A stretch of DNA of 64,000 bases, taken from positions 1 to 64,000 of the forward strand of contig CAWBWO010000021.1 of NCBI GenBank assembly GCA_963792445.1, written 5' to 3'. A program made the position numbers and the translations under genes. Below the pieces are notes generated by a model, which was not told the origin of the DNA, made no database searches, and saw only the letters and a list, made by a program, of their open reading frames with translations. This document shows positions 46,261 through 55,621 of the stretch, in pieces; position 1 is the first letter of the stretch; each line of letters begins with the position of its first letter. This stretch comes from Rummeliibacillus sp963792445. GTDB lineage: Bacteria > Bacillota > Bacilli > Bacillales_A > Planococcaceae.

Positions 46261-46848
46261 GTTAACAACCCCTTCGTTGATGGTACTCCTTTAACACGAG
46301 GATCAATTTGAATCGCATCATCAATTGCTCTTGCTAATGCTTTGAAAATAGCTTCAATGATATGGTGTGTATTATGACCATATGGAACGATGACATGGAC
46401 ATTCATCCGTGCTTCTAAAGCAAATTTCCATAAAAATTCATGAACAAGTTCGGTATCAAAAGTTCCTACTTTTTGTGTTGGAATTTCAGCGCGAAATTCT
46501 AAGTGTGGACGATTTGAACAATCAATCACAACTTGTGCAAGTGCATCATCCATTGGTACAAATGCATTACCATAACGTTTTATCCCTTTTTTATCGCCTA
46601 GTGCTTCTTTAATCGCTTGACCAAGTACAATTCCTAAATCTTCAGTCGTATGGTGATCGTCAATTTCTGTATCGCCATGTGCTACAATTTTGCCATCAAA
46701 AAGACCATGTTTCATGAAAAGGTCAAGCATATGGTCCATGAATGGTACACCCGTTTCAACTGAAGACTTTACCTTCACCATCTAAATTGATCTCAACTGC
46801 AATTTGGGTTTCGTTTGTTTTACGTTCAATTTTTGAGAAACGTTCCAT
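46257..46848 (-). CDS. hisB: Imidazoleglycerol-phosphate dehydratase (frame interrupted once near the start)
   Basis: Mn-dependent dehydratase. The ATG at 46848 encodes MERFSKIERKTNETQIAVEI, and removing one base in GGTAAAGTCTTCAG (about 46783) restores GEGKSSVETGVPFMDHMLD. Metal-binding histidine motifs HGDTEIDDHHTTEDLG and HNTHHIIEAIFKALARA are intact. About 196 residues. Only the dehydratase domain is present, as usual in Firmicutes. Starts one base after the hisD stop. Confidence 0.94.
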
Positions 46849-46849
46849 G

Positions 46850-48130
46850 CTATTCTTCTCCTTTTTCCCAGCCTCTTGATTCTACTGCTCTTGCGTGGCC
46901 TTCTAATCCTTCAAGTCGAGCGAGTCTTGCAATTTTAGGAGCATTTTCTGCCCATGTTTTTTCTGTATAGTACACAACACTTGTTTTCTTGATAAAATCA
47001 TCTACATTTAAGCCACTTGCAAAACGAGCTGTACTATTTGTAGGTAATACATGGTTTGTACCTGCAAAATAATCTCCAACAGGTTCTGAGCTGTATCTTC
47101 CTAAGAAGATGGCACCTGCATTTCTAATTTGTTCACTGACTTTTTCTGCATCTTTTGTGACAATTTCTAAGTGTTCAGGTGCTAATTGATTAATAGCATC
47201 TGTTGCTTGTTCAATGGATTCTGCTATATAAATACGACCAAAGTTTTCTACAGATTGACGTGCAATGGATTCACGAGGTAATGATTTCAATTGTTTTTCT
47301 ACTTGGGCTTGTACTTTTTCTGCAAGAGATTCACTTGTTGTCACTAAAACTGGACATGCCATAGCATCATGTTCTGCTTGAGAAAATAAGTCGGCAGCAA
47401 TTCATCAGCATAGGCTGTTTCATCTGCAATAATAGCAATTTCACTTGGGCCTGCAATCATATCAATGGCTACTTCGCCAAATACTTCACGTTTTGCTAAT
47501 GCGACAAAAATATTCCCTGGTCCAGTAATTTTATCAACTGCTTGAATCGTTTCTGTACCATATGCAAGTGCCCCAATTGCTTGAGCTCCACCGATTTTGT
47601 AAATTTCTTCAATTCCTAAAATAGATGCTGCAGTAAGTACTGCTGCAGGAAGTTTCCATCTTTTCCACAAGGTGTTGCTGATGACAATTCGATTTACACC
47701 TGCTACTTGTGCTGGAATAACATTCATTAATACAGAAGAAGGATATGCGGCTGAACCACCTGGTACATACAATCCAACAGAACCAATTGGTAAAATGCGT
47801 TGGCCAAGCCATGAACCATTTGCTAGCTCTAATTGATAGCCATTTCGTTTTTGTTGTTCATGGTATAAACGAATATTCGCAGCTGCTTCTGTTAAATCTT
47901 GAACTAATTGAGGATCTAATGCTGCAACTGCTTCATTCATTTCTTCTTCTGTTACACGGAGATCATCCAGTGCAATACCATCCCATTTTTTACTATAGAA
48001 TTTAACTGCTTCATCACCTTTTTGACGTACATCGGCTAACACTTGACGTACAGTTTTTAACTGTTCTTCGTTGCCACCTTCTAAAGGTCTTTTCAATGAA
48101 ATATTTTCTTGTTAACTTTGCGATTTTCAT
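46850..48130 (-). CDS. hisD: Histidinol dehydrogenase (frame interrupted)
   Basis: NAD- and zinc-dependent, last two steps of histidine synthesis. ATG at 48130 gives MKIAKLT; one A too many in ACAAGAAAAT (about 48110) hides the join to ENISLKRPLEGG. KITGPGNIFVALAKREV, GPSEIAIIADE and TNHVLPTNSTARFASGL are intact. The frame breaks near 47400, where AADLFSQAEHDAMACPVLV is expected. A paired shift between 47648 and 47679 replaces the expected ISTPCGKDGKL with ISNTLWKRWKL without stopping translation. Restored length about 427 residues, the family norm. The ATG overlaps the restored hisG stop (ATGA). Confidence 0.93.
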
Positions 48131-48769
48131 AGCAAATCATTCTCTTTCTTTACGCATTTTTTTAGTCGTTTTACTAAATCAATGTATTCGTTCATTTTTC
48201 ATTCGGTAACTTACTGGATTCGCGATTAATCGAGATGAAACATCTGTGATAAATTCGTATTCAACAAGTCCATTTTCTTTTAAAGTTTGTCCAGTTGATA
48301 CGATATCTACGATTCGATCTGCAAGGCCAATCATCGGAGCCAATTCAATTGAACCATTTAACCCAATGATTTCAACTTGTTCCCCTTTTTCACGATAGTA
48401 CTCTGATGCGACAGTTGGATACTTTGTCGCAATTCGGGGTGCAATTTCGTTCAATGTTGTATTTGGCAATCCAGCAGAAGCAATATGACATTTACTAATG
48501 TTCAAATCAAGTAGTTCATGTACTTCGCGATGTTGTTCTAATAGTACGTCTTTTCCTGCAATCCCTATATCTGCTACCCCATGTTCAACATAAGTTGGAA
48601 CATCCATTGGCTTTGCTAATATAAAGCGAATTTTCTCTTCAGGGATTTCAATCATTAATTTCCGTGACATTTCGACATTTTCAGGTAGCTCAAATCCTGC
48701 TTCAATTAGCATTTCGTAGGCTTCCTCGAAAATACGACCTTTTGGCATAGCGATTGTTAACTCATTCAT
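48127..48769 (-). CDS. hisG: ATP phosphoribosyltransferase, short form (frame interrupted near the end)
   Basis: First enzyme of histidine synthesis, the short form lacking the regulatory domain and needing HisZ. ITIAMPKGR-type start (MNELTIAMPKGRIFEEAYE), GIAGKDVLLE and the phosphoribosyl loop DIVSTGQTLKENGL are present. Start at 48769, eight bases after AAGGAGG. The frame as read stops at 48179; the adjoining frame continues IDLVKRLKKCVKKENDLL and ends in a TGA overlapping the hisD ATG. That gives 213 residues, the usual length, so a one-base indel near 48185 is likely. Confidence 0.95.
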
Positions 48770-49931
48770 GGACTGTTCCTCCTTGTCCAATTCGTACAAT
48801 TTCAGCAAAATGATTTTTGAAAGCTGCTAAATCTTCTAATCCTTCCATGGATTGCAATGTTGTACGTTTACCTTGTGCACGAAGTTCATTTGCAGTTTTA
48901 AGTGCTTCTGCAAGTTGTGGTGCAACAAATAATACAAGCACATCTTCATTTTGCTCTTCTTTTTGAAGAACTACTTCTAATAGATGATCTACTCGAAGTC
49001 CAAAACCAATTGCACCAACTTCTGTACCGAATTCTTGAAGTAATCCATCGTATCGACCACCATTTCCAAGTGGGAAACCAGAACCTGTTGCAAAAACTTC
49101 AAATAGCATACCAGTGTAATAATTCATATGGCTTGCTAATGTGAAGTCAAATGATATATAGGATGTTGCATCTGCAATCTCTAAAATGGATGCTAATTGC
49201 TCCATGTAGATGAACGCTTCTTTTTCATATAAGTATTTTGCAATTTCTCGGATGCTCTTCATCTCTGTTGCATCTTCGATAAAGGATAATAGTATTTGCG
49301 TATTTTCAGTTGGCAAATGATATGAAGTGACAGCTTCCTCAAATCCTACGATATTTTTGTGTACCAATAAATTATGTAGTTCTTTGAATTGTTCATCATT
49401 TTGAACATTTTTCTTAATAATGGCTTTTAATATGCCAGCATTTCCGATTGTGATTTTAAAGTCCTCTACACCTAATGCTTTCAATAGATGAATGGCTGTT
49501 AAGATGACTTCTGCATCAGCATAAACGGATGAGTCACCAATAATTTCAATTCCCATTTGTTCAAATTCTGCTGGTCGTCCACCTTCTAACTGTTGTGCGC
49601 GGAAGACATTTGCAAAATAAGAAAGCCTTAGTGGAATTTTCTCTTTTAATAATTTAGATGTAGCAACTCGAGCAATCGGTGTTGTCATATCTGGTCGAAG
49701 TACTAATGTATTTCCTTGACTATCGACAAGTTTAAAAAGTGATGAATCTACGATAGCTGATGCTTTACCTACTGTATCGTAATACTCTAAAGTTGGCGTT
49801 TGGATAAAGTCAAATCCTCTTAAGCGAAGAAATTCTCGACCTGTTTGTCGAATCACTTCTTTTTTTTCAAATGTTTTTGGAAATGTATCGCGCATTCCAA
49901 GCGGTTTTTCAAACTTTTGAATTGGTGACAT
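48762..49931 (-). CDS. hisZ: ATP phosphoribosyltransferase regulatory subunit
   Basis: 389 residues, a histidyl-tRNA synthetase-like protein without aminoacylation function. Motif 2-type RLSYFANVFRAQQLEGGRPAEFEQMG and class II core LVLRPDMTTPIARV are kept, and it has a C-terminal extension. It forms a complex with short HisG and gives feedback control by histidine. First gene of the operon; overlaps hisG by eight bases. Confidence 0.96.
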   Translation of the reverse strand: MSPIQKFEKPLGMRDTFPKTFEKKEVIRQTGREFLRLRGFDFIQTPTLEYYDTVGKASAIVDSSLFKLVDSQGNTLVLRPDMTTPIARVATSKLLKEKIPLRLSYFANVFRAQQLEGGRPAEFEQMGIEIIGDSSVYADAEVILTAIHLLKALGVEDFKITIGNAGILKAIIKKNVQNDEQFKELHNLLVHKNIVGFEEAVTSYHLPTENTQILLSFIEDATEMKSIREIAKYLYEKEAFIYMEQLASILEIADATSYISFDFTLASHMNYYTGMLFEVFATGSGFPLGNGGRYDGLLQEFGTEVGAIGFGLRVDHLLEVVLQKEEQNEDVLVLFVAPQLAEALKTANELRAQGKRTTLQSMEGLEDLAAFKNHFAEIVRIGQGGTVHE

Positions 49932-49951
49932 TTTTACACTTCCTAATCTTT

Positions 49952-50024
49952 ATACTTTAGTATGCTAGAGTGTTAGAGTGATGATGTATGAAAGTATTTT
50001 ATAATAAGAATGAACCAAAGTCAA
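49952..50024 (-). promoter_or_regulatory. his operon promoter and candidate operator
   Basis: TTGACT (50019-50024) and TAAAAT (49996-50001) on the minus strand with 17-base spacing. Downstream in the leader, ATACT/AGTAT arms form an inverted repeat (49952-49963) where a repressor could act. No T-box or attenuator seen. Confidence 0.55.
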
Positions 50025-50049
50025 GTAGGTTAGCAGATAAGTCTATTTG

Positions 50050-50574
50050 TTATGACTTTTTGGAATTAACTGATTCTTTTTGTGCTAATTCTTCCTTTGT
50101 ATAAATTATTTTCATTGGGTTACCACCAGCAAAAGCGCCAGGAGGTACATCTTTGTTGACTAAGGTCATAGCAGAAACAATGGCATCATCCCCAATAACA
50201 ACCCCTGGTAAAATCGTAGAGTTTGCCCCAATCATCACGCGATCACCAATAACTACATCTCCGAGGCGATATTCATCGACTAAGTATTCATGTGCAAGGA
50301 TCGTTGTATTGAAGCCTATAATTGTATCACTCCCCACTTTGATCCGTTCTGGAAACATCGTATCTGGGGTTACTTTTAGAGCAAATGCTGTTTTTTCTCC
50401 CACTTTCATGTGTAGGAATGTACGATAAAGCCAATTCTTCACTGATAGAAACGGCATATATCGAGCCGTTTCTATTACGATAAAGCATTTGACCACTTTC
50501 CAAAACGAAACTGTTTTATAGATTTGCCAAAGAGAAGTTGAACCTGTAACTGGAAACTTTTCCGTTCTACGCAT
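50050..50574 (-). CDS. Hexapeptide-repeat acyltransferase (YvoF-like)
   Basis: 174 residues with left-handed beta-helix repeats (VGSDTIIGFNTTILAHEYL, IGDRVMIGANSTILPGVVIG, VSAMTLVNKDVPPGAFAGGNP), typical of acetyltransferases that use acetyl-CoA. Substrate unknown. Start chosen at the ATG at 50574, eight bases after GAGG; it overlaps the ppaX stop. Same place as yvoF in B. subtilis, after hprK-lgt-ppaX. Confidence 0.9.
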   Translation of the reverse strand: MRRTEKFPVTGSTSLWQIYKTVSFWKVVKCFIVIETARYMPFLSVKNWLYRTFLHMKVGEKTAFALKVTPDTMFPERIKVGSDTIIGFNTTILAHEYLVDEYRLGDVVIGDRVMIGANSTILPGVVIGDDAIVSAMTLVNKDVPPGAFAGGNPMKIIYTKEELAQKESVNSKKS

Positions 50575-51226
50575 TGACAGTTTCCTCAACGATAGAAAGT
50601 AAATCTGTCATTTGATGTAACATATAATCTGGTTTGAATTGAATTAAAAACTCTTCTCCTTTCAAAGACCATGCAACAGCAGCTGTTCTAACACCAGCAT
50701 TTTTTCCACCCAAAATATCATGCGAATTATCACCAATCATTAGTACTTCTTCTTTTTCTAAGTGCATTTTTTCTAATGCTAAAAGAATGGGTTCTGGATC
50801 TGGTTTTACTTTCTTCACATCATCCATACTCACAATTACTTCAAACAAATCTTCAATATCCAAAAGACGAAGACCTTTTGTTAAAGAATCTATTCTTTTT
50901 GTAGAAACAATAGCTAATCGAATTCCTAATTGTCGCAATGCTTGTAATGTTGATTTTACACCTTCGAATTCTTTCGCAAGTTCATCATGATGTTCCGTGT
51001 TCCATAGGCGATATTGTTGAATCCATTCTTCTGCTTTATTCGCGTCAATTGTAGAAAATGATTCTTTTAGTGATGGCCCTATAAAAGGAATCATGTCTTC
51101 TTTTGTAAATTTCCCGGGAAATTCCGCATCTAGTACATGTAAAAATGATTGAATGATGAGCTCGTTTGTGTCTAATAATGTCCCATCAAAGTCGAATAGT
51201 AGCCCTTTAATTTTTTTATTTGTCAT
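50567..51226 (-). CDS. ppaX: Pyrophosphatase PpaX
   Basis: 219-residue HAD hydrolase. Motif I FDFDGTLLDT (about 11-20), motif II VSTKR, motif III-IV MIGDNSHDILGGKNAG. In B. subtilis PpaX hydrolyses the pyrophosphate made when HprK/P dephosphorylates Ser-P HPr; it is encoded in the same cluster as hprK, as here. Confidence 0.93.
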   Translation of the reverse strand: MTNKKIKGLLFDFDGTLLDTNELIIQSFLHVLDAEFPGKFTKEDMIPFIGPSLKESFSTIDANKAEEWIQQYRLWNTEHHDELAKEFEGVKSTLQALRQLGIRLAIVSTKRIDSLTKGLRLLDIEDLFEVIVSMDDVKKVKPDPEPILLALEKMHLEKEEVLMIGDNSHDILGGKNAGVRTAAVAWSLKGEEFLIQFKPDYMLHQMTDLLSIVEETVNA

Positions 51227-51281
51227 GTTGAATCACTCCTAGAGTTTAACTATTGTTGTATTTCCCTGATACTAAAGGAAT

Positions 51282-51350
51282 CGCCGTATTACTATGAAGA
51301 CTTTCACCTATTTGAATAAGGAAACGTCTTTAGCCATAGCAATATCGGCG
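51282..51350 (+). repeat. Long imperfect hairpin between lgt and ppaX
   Basis: Arms CGCCGTATTACTATG and CATAGCAATATCGGCG, with an inner AAGAC.TTTC / GAAA.GTCTT stem. The T6 tract follows on the plus strand, although all nearby genes read on the minus strand. The rest of this 240-base spacer is AT-rich with no gene. Confidence 0.6.
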
Positions 51351-51469
51351 TTTTTTAAATAATATTTTTATTTTTTCTGAATTAATTTAATCTTTTATTT
51401 AATTAGAGTAATTGCTTCATCTTACATAATGTCACCGATTTTAACCAAATCTATTCAACACTAATTTTC

Positions 51470-52279
51470 CTACTGATCTTTGTAATGAACAGGTGGTTTG
51501 ATTGTTATACGGCGATAGATGATTAATACCACACCTACAATCAAAGCAACTAATGACACAATTTGGGCCATTCGTAAATTTCCAATCAATAAACTATCTG
51601 TTCGCATACCTTCGACAAAGAAACGGCCAAATGAATACCATATTACATATGTTAGGAACATTTCTCCACGTCGCAAGTTTGCTTTGCGGAGTAATAGTAA
51701 AATGATTAAACCAACTAAATTCCATAAAGATTCATATAAAAATGTTGGATGATGATAGAAACCATTCACATTCATTTGCTCAATTAACCAATTTGGTAGA
51801 TGAAGTCCTTCTAAAAAGGAGCGATCTACTACACCGCCATATGCTTCTTGGTTCATAAAGTTTCCCCAACGCCCTACAATTTGACCAATAATGATAGAAG
51901 GAGCAAGTACATCTGCTAATTTCCAGAAACTAAGTCCTCGCTTCTTACAAAAGATAATCGCTGTAATTACTGCGCCGATTAAAGCACCATGTATGGCAAT
52001 GCCACCATGCCAGATTTGAATAATCTCACTAGGATTTGCTGCATAATATGGCCATTCAAATGTTACATAATATATGCGTGCACAAATAATAGCAATTGGT
52101 ACAGCCCAAATAAGAAAATCGGTTAATACATCTTCACTAAATCCTCGTTTTACCATTTCTCGTTGTCCTACAAAGTAGGCAATTACGATCCCACATGCAA
52201 TGATTATTCCATACCAACGTACTGATATTGGTCCAAGATCAAATGCAACAGGATTTATAGCCATTAAAATTGAATCCAT
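51470..52279 (-). CDS. lgt: Prolipoprotein diacylglyceryl transferase
   Basis: 269-residue membrane enzyme with about seven helices that attaches diacylglycerol to the lipobox cysteine of prolipoproteins. The signature GRWGNFMNQEAYGG (about 132-145) and the HGGIAIHGALIG motif are present. Its clients in this window include the germination C subunit and cytochrome c551. Follows hprK by 43 bases. Confidence 0.97.
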   Translation of the reverse strand: MDSILMAINPVAFDLGPISVRWYGIIIACGIVIAYFVGQREMVKRGFSEDVLTDFLIWAVPIAIICARIYYVTFEWPYYAANPSEIIQIWHGGIAIHGALIGAVITAIIFCKKRGLSFWKLADVLAPSIIIGQIVGRWGNFMNQEAYGGVVDRSFLEGLHLPNWLIEQMNVNGFYHHPTFLYESLWNLVGLIILLLLRKANLRRGEMFLTYVIWYSFGRFFVEGMRTDSLLIGNLRMAQIVSLVALIVGVVLIIYRRITIKPPVHYKDQ

Positions 52280-52322
52280 CTTTTATCTGTTACTCCTTTC
52301 GCCCATACGACAAACCATCCAA

Positions 52323-53258
52323 TTAGTATTCATCATTTGCTTCAATAACACTGTCTAATCTACGCGAAAACTCTTCTGCTGCATTAATGCCTAAGCTTTT
52401 TAAGCGATGATTCATTGCTGCGACTTCAATAATAACAGATAGATTTCGACCAGGTCGTACTGGAATTGTTAGCTTTGGTAACTCTGTGTCTATAATTTTC
52501 ATCGTTTCTGTTTCTAAACCTAAACGATCGTATGTTTTATCAGGATCCCAAGTCTCTAAATCAATCACAAGTGAAATACGTTTATGTTTTCGCACTGCAC
52601 TCGCACCAAACAATGTCATAATATCGATAATACCGATACCTCGTATTTCAAGCAGATGATTGATTAGTGGTGGAGCATTGCCTACAAGGGTCGTCTCACC
52701 TTCTTGACGAATTTCAACGCAATCGTCAGCTACTAATCGATGTCCTTTTTTAACAAGCTCCAATGCGGTTTCACTTTTCCCTACACCGCTTTTACCTGTA
52801 ATTAAAACACCAATCCCATAAATATCGACCAACACACCGTGTACAGCTGTTGTAGGTGCTAAACGACTTTCTAAATAATTCGTCAATAAACTCGAAAAAC
52901 GTGTAGTTGCTAATTTTGTCGTTAATACAGGTACATGATGTTCTTCAGAAGCTACAATCAAGGCTTCTGGAACCTCCATATCATGTGAGATAATTATTGC
53001 TGGTGTATCTTGAGAACATAACTTATTCATTCGATCGAATTGAACGTCTCGGGACAACATGTCAAAAAATGATAGTTCTGTTTTCCCTAAAAGTTGTACT
53101 CGTTTTGCAGGATAATGGGTAAAATAACCCGCCATCTCAAGCCCAGGACGTGATATATCGCTCGTTAAAATATGTCGACCGATTCCTTCCTCACCACTTA
53201 TAAGCTTCAGATTCAATACTTCCATAATATCTTTTGTACTAACCTGATCCAAAGCCAT
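52323..53258 (-). CDS. hprK: HPr kinase/phosphorylase
   Basis: 311 residues. N-terminal DUF-like domain, then catalytic domain with Walker A GKSGVGKSETA (about 152-162), the VADDCVEI segment and the signature LLEIRGIGIIDI. It phosphorylates and dephosphorylates Ser-46 of HPr and Crh, driving CcpA-dependent carbon control. The start at 53258 follows GGAAGGTGG; a longer frame upstream is not needed. First gene of hprK-lgt-ppaX-yvoF. Confidence 0.96.
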   Translation of the reverse strand: MALDQVSTKDIMEVLNLKLISGEEGIGRHILTSDISRPGLEMAGYFTHYPAKRVQLLGKTELSFFDMLSRDVQFDRMNKLCSQDTPAIIISHDMEVPEALIVASEEHHVPVLTTKLATTRFSSLLTNYLESRLAPTTAVHGVLVDIYGIGVLITGKSGVGKSETALELVKKGHRLVADDCVEIRQEGETTLVGNAPPLINHLLEIRGIGIIDIMTLFGASAVRKHKRISLVIDLETWDPDKTYDRLGLETETMKIIDTELPKLTIPVRPGRNLSVIIEVAAMNHRLKSLGINAAEEFSRRLDSVIEANDEY

Positions 53259-53439
53259 CACTCCACCTTCCAAATAACCATAAGATACCAACATTCTATC
53301 ATAAAGTTATAAGTGGAACACGCAACTTGTAGTATTGGAGAGAAAAGATTTATTTGCGTATATTATATATGTATAGTTTTTTAAAATATTTTCACTTTAT
53401 TTTGTATGTATGAACAAAATCTTAACTCCCAAAGCCAAA

Positions 53440-53473
53440 TAAAAAACTAGCTCTCCCCTCAATGAAAGCTAGT
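53440..53473 (-). terminator. Terminator after cytochrome c551
   Basis: AACTAGCT / AGCTAGTT hairpin with a T-rich tail on the minus strand. Confidence 0.75.
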
Positions 53474-53483
53474 TAGAAAAATC

Positions 53484-53882
53484 TTATTTTTTTTCGGAAA
53501 GCCATTTAGCTACTGCGTCTAATTCTGCACCAGAAACTAATCCAGCAGGCATGTTCCCTTTACCATTTTTCAAAACATTTTTGATTTGATCTTCTGATAA
53601 AGTAGAACCGATTTTAGTTAAATTCGGACCAACAGCACCTGATAAATCATTACCATGACAAGAAATACACTTTTGTTGTGTCACTGCTTGAGCATCAACT
53701 TTTGTTGTCTCGGTAGTTTTTTCTGTTGTTGTTGCATTATTTGCAGTGTTATCAGTAGTTTCAGTAGTTTTGGTTGTTGTTTCGTTTGTAGCAGTTTCGT
53801 TTGTAGCAGTTTTGTTACCACCACCACAAGCACCTAAAACTAATGCTGCACCAAAAACACATGCAAGTAGAGCTTTTTTCAT
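53484..53882 (-). CDS. Lipoprotein cytochrome c551, CccB type
   Basis: 132 residues: lipoprotein signal (hydrophobic about 5-18, lipobox LGACGGG), a Thr/Asn/Glu-rich linker of about 45 residues, then a small cytochrome c domain with the heme site CISCH (about 72-76) and axial methionine in NMPAGL. It carries electrons on the outside of the membrane, as CccB of B. subtilis does to the caa3 oxidase. Monocistronic. Confidence 0.92.
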   Translation of the reverse strand: MKKALLACVFGAALVLGACGGGNKTATNETATNETTTKTTETTDNTANNATTTEKTTETTKVDAQAVTQQKCISCHGNDLSGAVGPNLTKIGSTLSEDQIKNVLKNGKGNMPAGLVSGAELDAVAKWLSEKK

Positions 53883-54141
53883 GATAGACCCTCCTATAAA
53901 AAATTTGTAATAACTTACGTTGTAAGTATACCAAATTCAATAACAAATTAAACCTGACTAATTTAAGATAATTATGACTATTTCATGCCAAATTGACTAG
54001 AAAGGGTCATTGTTCTTTTTTATAATTTCATATTAGAACACTCATTTTTGGAAATATAGTGATTATTTATCCCTTTTCCAATGGTATTTTATATGGTGTT
54101 TTTATGACTTATTACATTTTAATTTTTTGAATCAAATTTCT

Positions 54142-55380
54142 CTAGTAATATTTATTTGACCATTGATTGGCTACTTTTGAAATTTTAAATACTTTATCTA
54201 AACTAAAGTTCAATTCAGTTGCTATATTGTCTACCATTATAAAATCCATTCGTTCTATAGCTTTTGTTAATTGCAAATAAGGTTGCATTGCTGTCTTGCC
54301 ACCTGAGATGGTTTCTACCACTTCATCTGATAATGGTAATTGCATTAGAATGCTATTGATTGGTTTGCGTAATAGTGCATCAATCAACGAAAACATGCCA
54401 GCTAGAAAATACTCAGATGTATTCCTTACGCCTCTTTCTCTCGCTAATAATTCACACATTTTCGCACGGCATAAAGAACTTTTCATTAACTCGTCAAAAG
54501 CTCCACTTGCATTGTATTTTTGTGATTCTCGATAGGTTAATATATGAATCCATCTTTTTAAATCCTCTAAACCTAAATGTAAAATGGCCTGTTTAATTGA
54601 TCGAATTTTGGATCTTGATCGTTTTGATGAAGAATTTACTAATTGCATCAATTTATAAGATAGTGCGACGTCATGCTCGATTCCTTCAGCTATTTGGTCA
54701 ATATTTGGCTCATCCACACGTAACATTGCAATGACTCGATAATACTGCAATAAATTTGCTGATATATCATTTCCTCGAATGATTTGTGGTTGCATAAAAA
54801 AGTAGCCTTGGAATAATTTATACCCTTTGTTCTTTGCATCTTGATATTGTTCCCTAGTTTCCACTTTTTCTGCAAGAAGGGTAATATGAGAAAATTCCTG
54901 TTTTACACGTTCTTCAATTTTGCGTCTATCTTCATTTGTTGTTATTAAAAAGTCAACTTTAATAATATCTGTATATGTAAATAATTCGTTATAACTCTCG
55001 ACATCATTTTGCATGATAAAGTCGTCTAAAGCGATACGATAACCTTTTTTCTTTAGTTCTTTAATACGTTCTATTAAATCTTTTGTAATCGGTACGTCTT
55101 CAAGAATTTCAATGACCACTTGCGAAGGATGTAAATGGTCAAAAATATCGCTCATTAATAGATTTTCAGTAAAATTTATAAAACATGGTTTACCATTTGC
55201 CAATTCTTCAAATCCGATAGAAAATAATGAATTGATAATTACATCAACTGTTGCTAGGTCTGAATCGATTTCAGAAAATTTGTTTTTATTAATTCCGTTT
55301 CTATATAGTAATTCATAAGAGAAAACTTTTTCTTGGATATTAAAGATTGGTTGCCTACCAATAAAAACCTCCATTTCCAA
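54142..55380 (-). CDS. EAL/HDOD domain protein, YuxH-like
   Basis: 412 residues. N-terminal degenerate EAL domain (about 1-200; YELLYR instead of the catalytic EAL, FINFTENLL, ALDDF, VDFL) followed by an HDOD domain (about 205-400; LSYKLMQLVNSSSKRSR, SIKQAILHLGLEDLKRWI). The EAL motif lacks the full metal site, so cyclic-di-GMP hydrolysis is unlikely; a signalling scaffold role is more probable. Monocistronic, no neighbour gives a hint. The 220 bases upstream hold no gene. Confidence 0.9.
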   Translation of the reverse strand: MEMEVFIGRQPIFNIQEKVFSYELLYRNGINKNKFSEIDSDLATVDVIINSLFSIGFEELANGKPCFINFTENLLMSDIFDHLHPSQVVIEILEDVPITKDLIERIKELKKKGYRIALDDFIMQNDVESYNELFTYTDIIKVDFLITTNEDRRKIEERVKQEFSHITLLAEKVETREQYQDAKNKGYKLFQGYFFMQPQIIRGNDISANLLQYYRVIAMLRVDEPNIDQIAEGIEHDVALSYKLMQLVNSSSKRSRSKIRSIKQAILHLGLEDLKRWIHILTYRESQKYNASGAFDELMKSSLCRAKMCELLARERGVRNTSEYFLAGMFSLIDALLRKPINSILMQLPLSDEVVETISGGKTAMQPYLQLTKAIERMDFIMVDNIATELNFSLDKVFKISKVANQWSNKYY

Positions 55381-55621
55381 CCCCCTACGCTATTTTAACT
55401 AGTATTATAACAGTATTTTCTAAAATATTGTTTAACTTATTTTGGAAGCATGACTATTTGCTTGGTATTTTATGAAATTAATTAAAAAAACTAAATCGTA
55501 TTTAATTGAATCCTCGTCATAGAGGGTATTTTTCCTTCCTTTCATTCATAAAAACTACAAGACGCTTTAATGTTTTTCATGATTAAGTGATTTTACCTGA
55601 ATGCTTAAGGGGGATTTTGAA

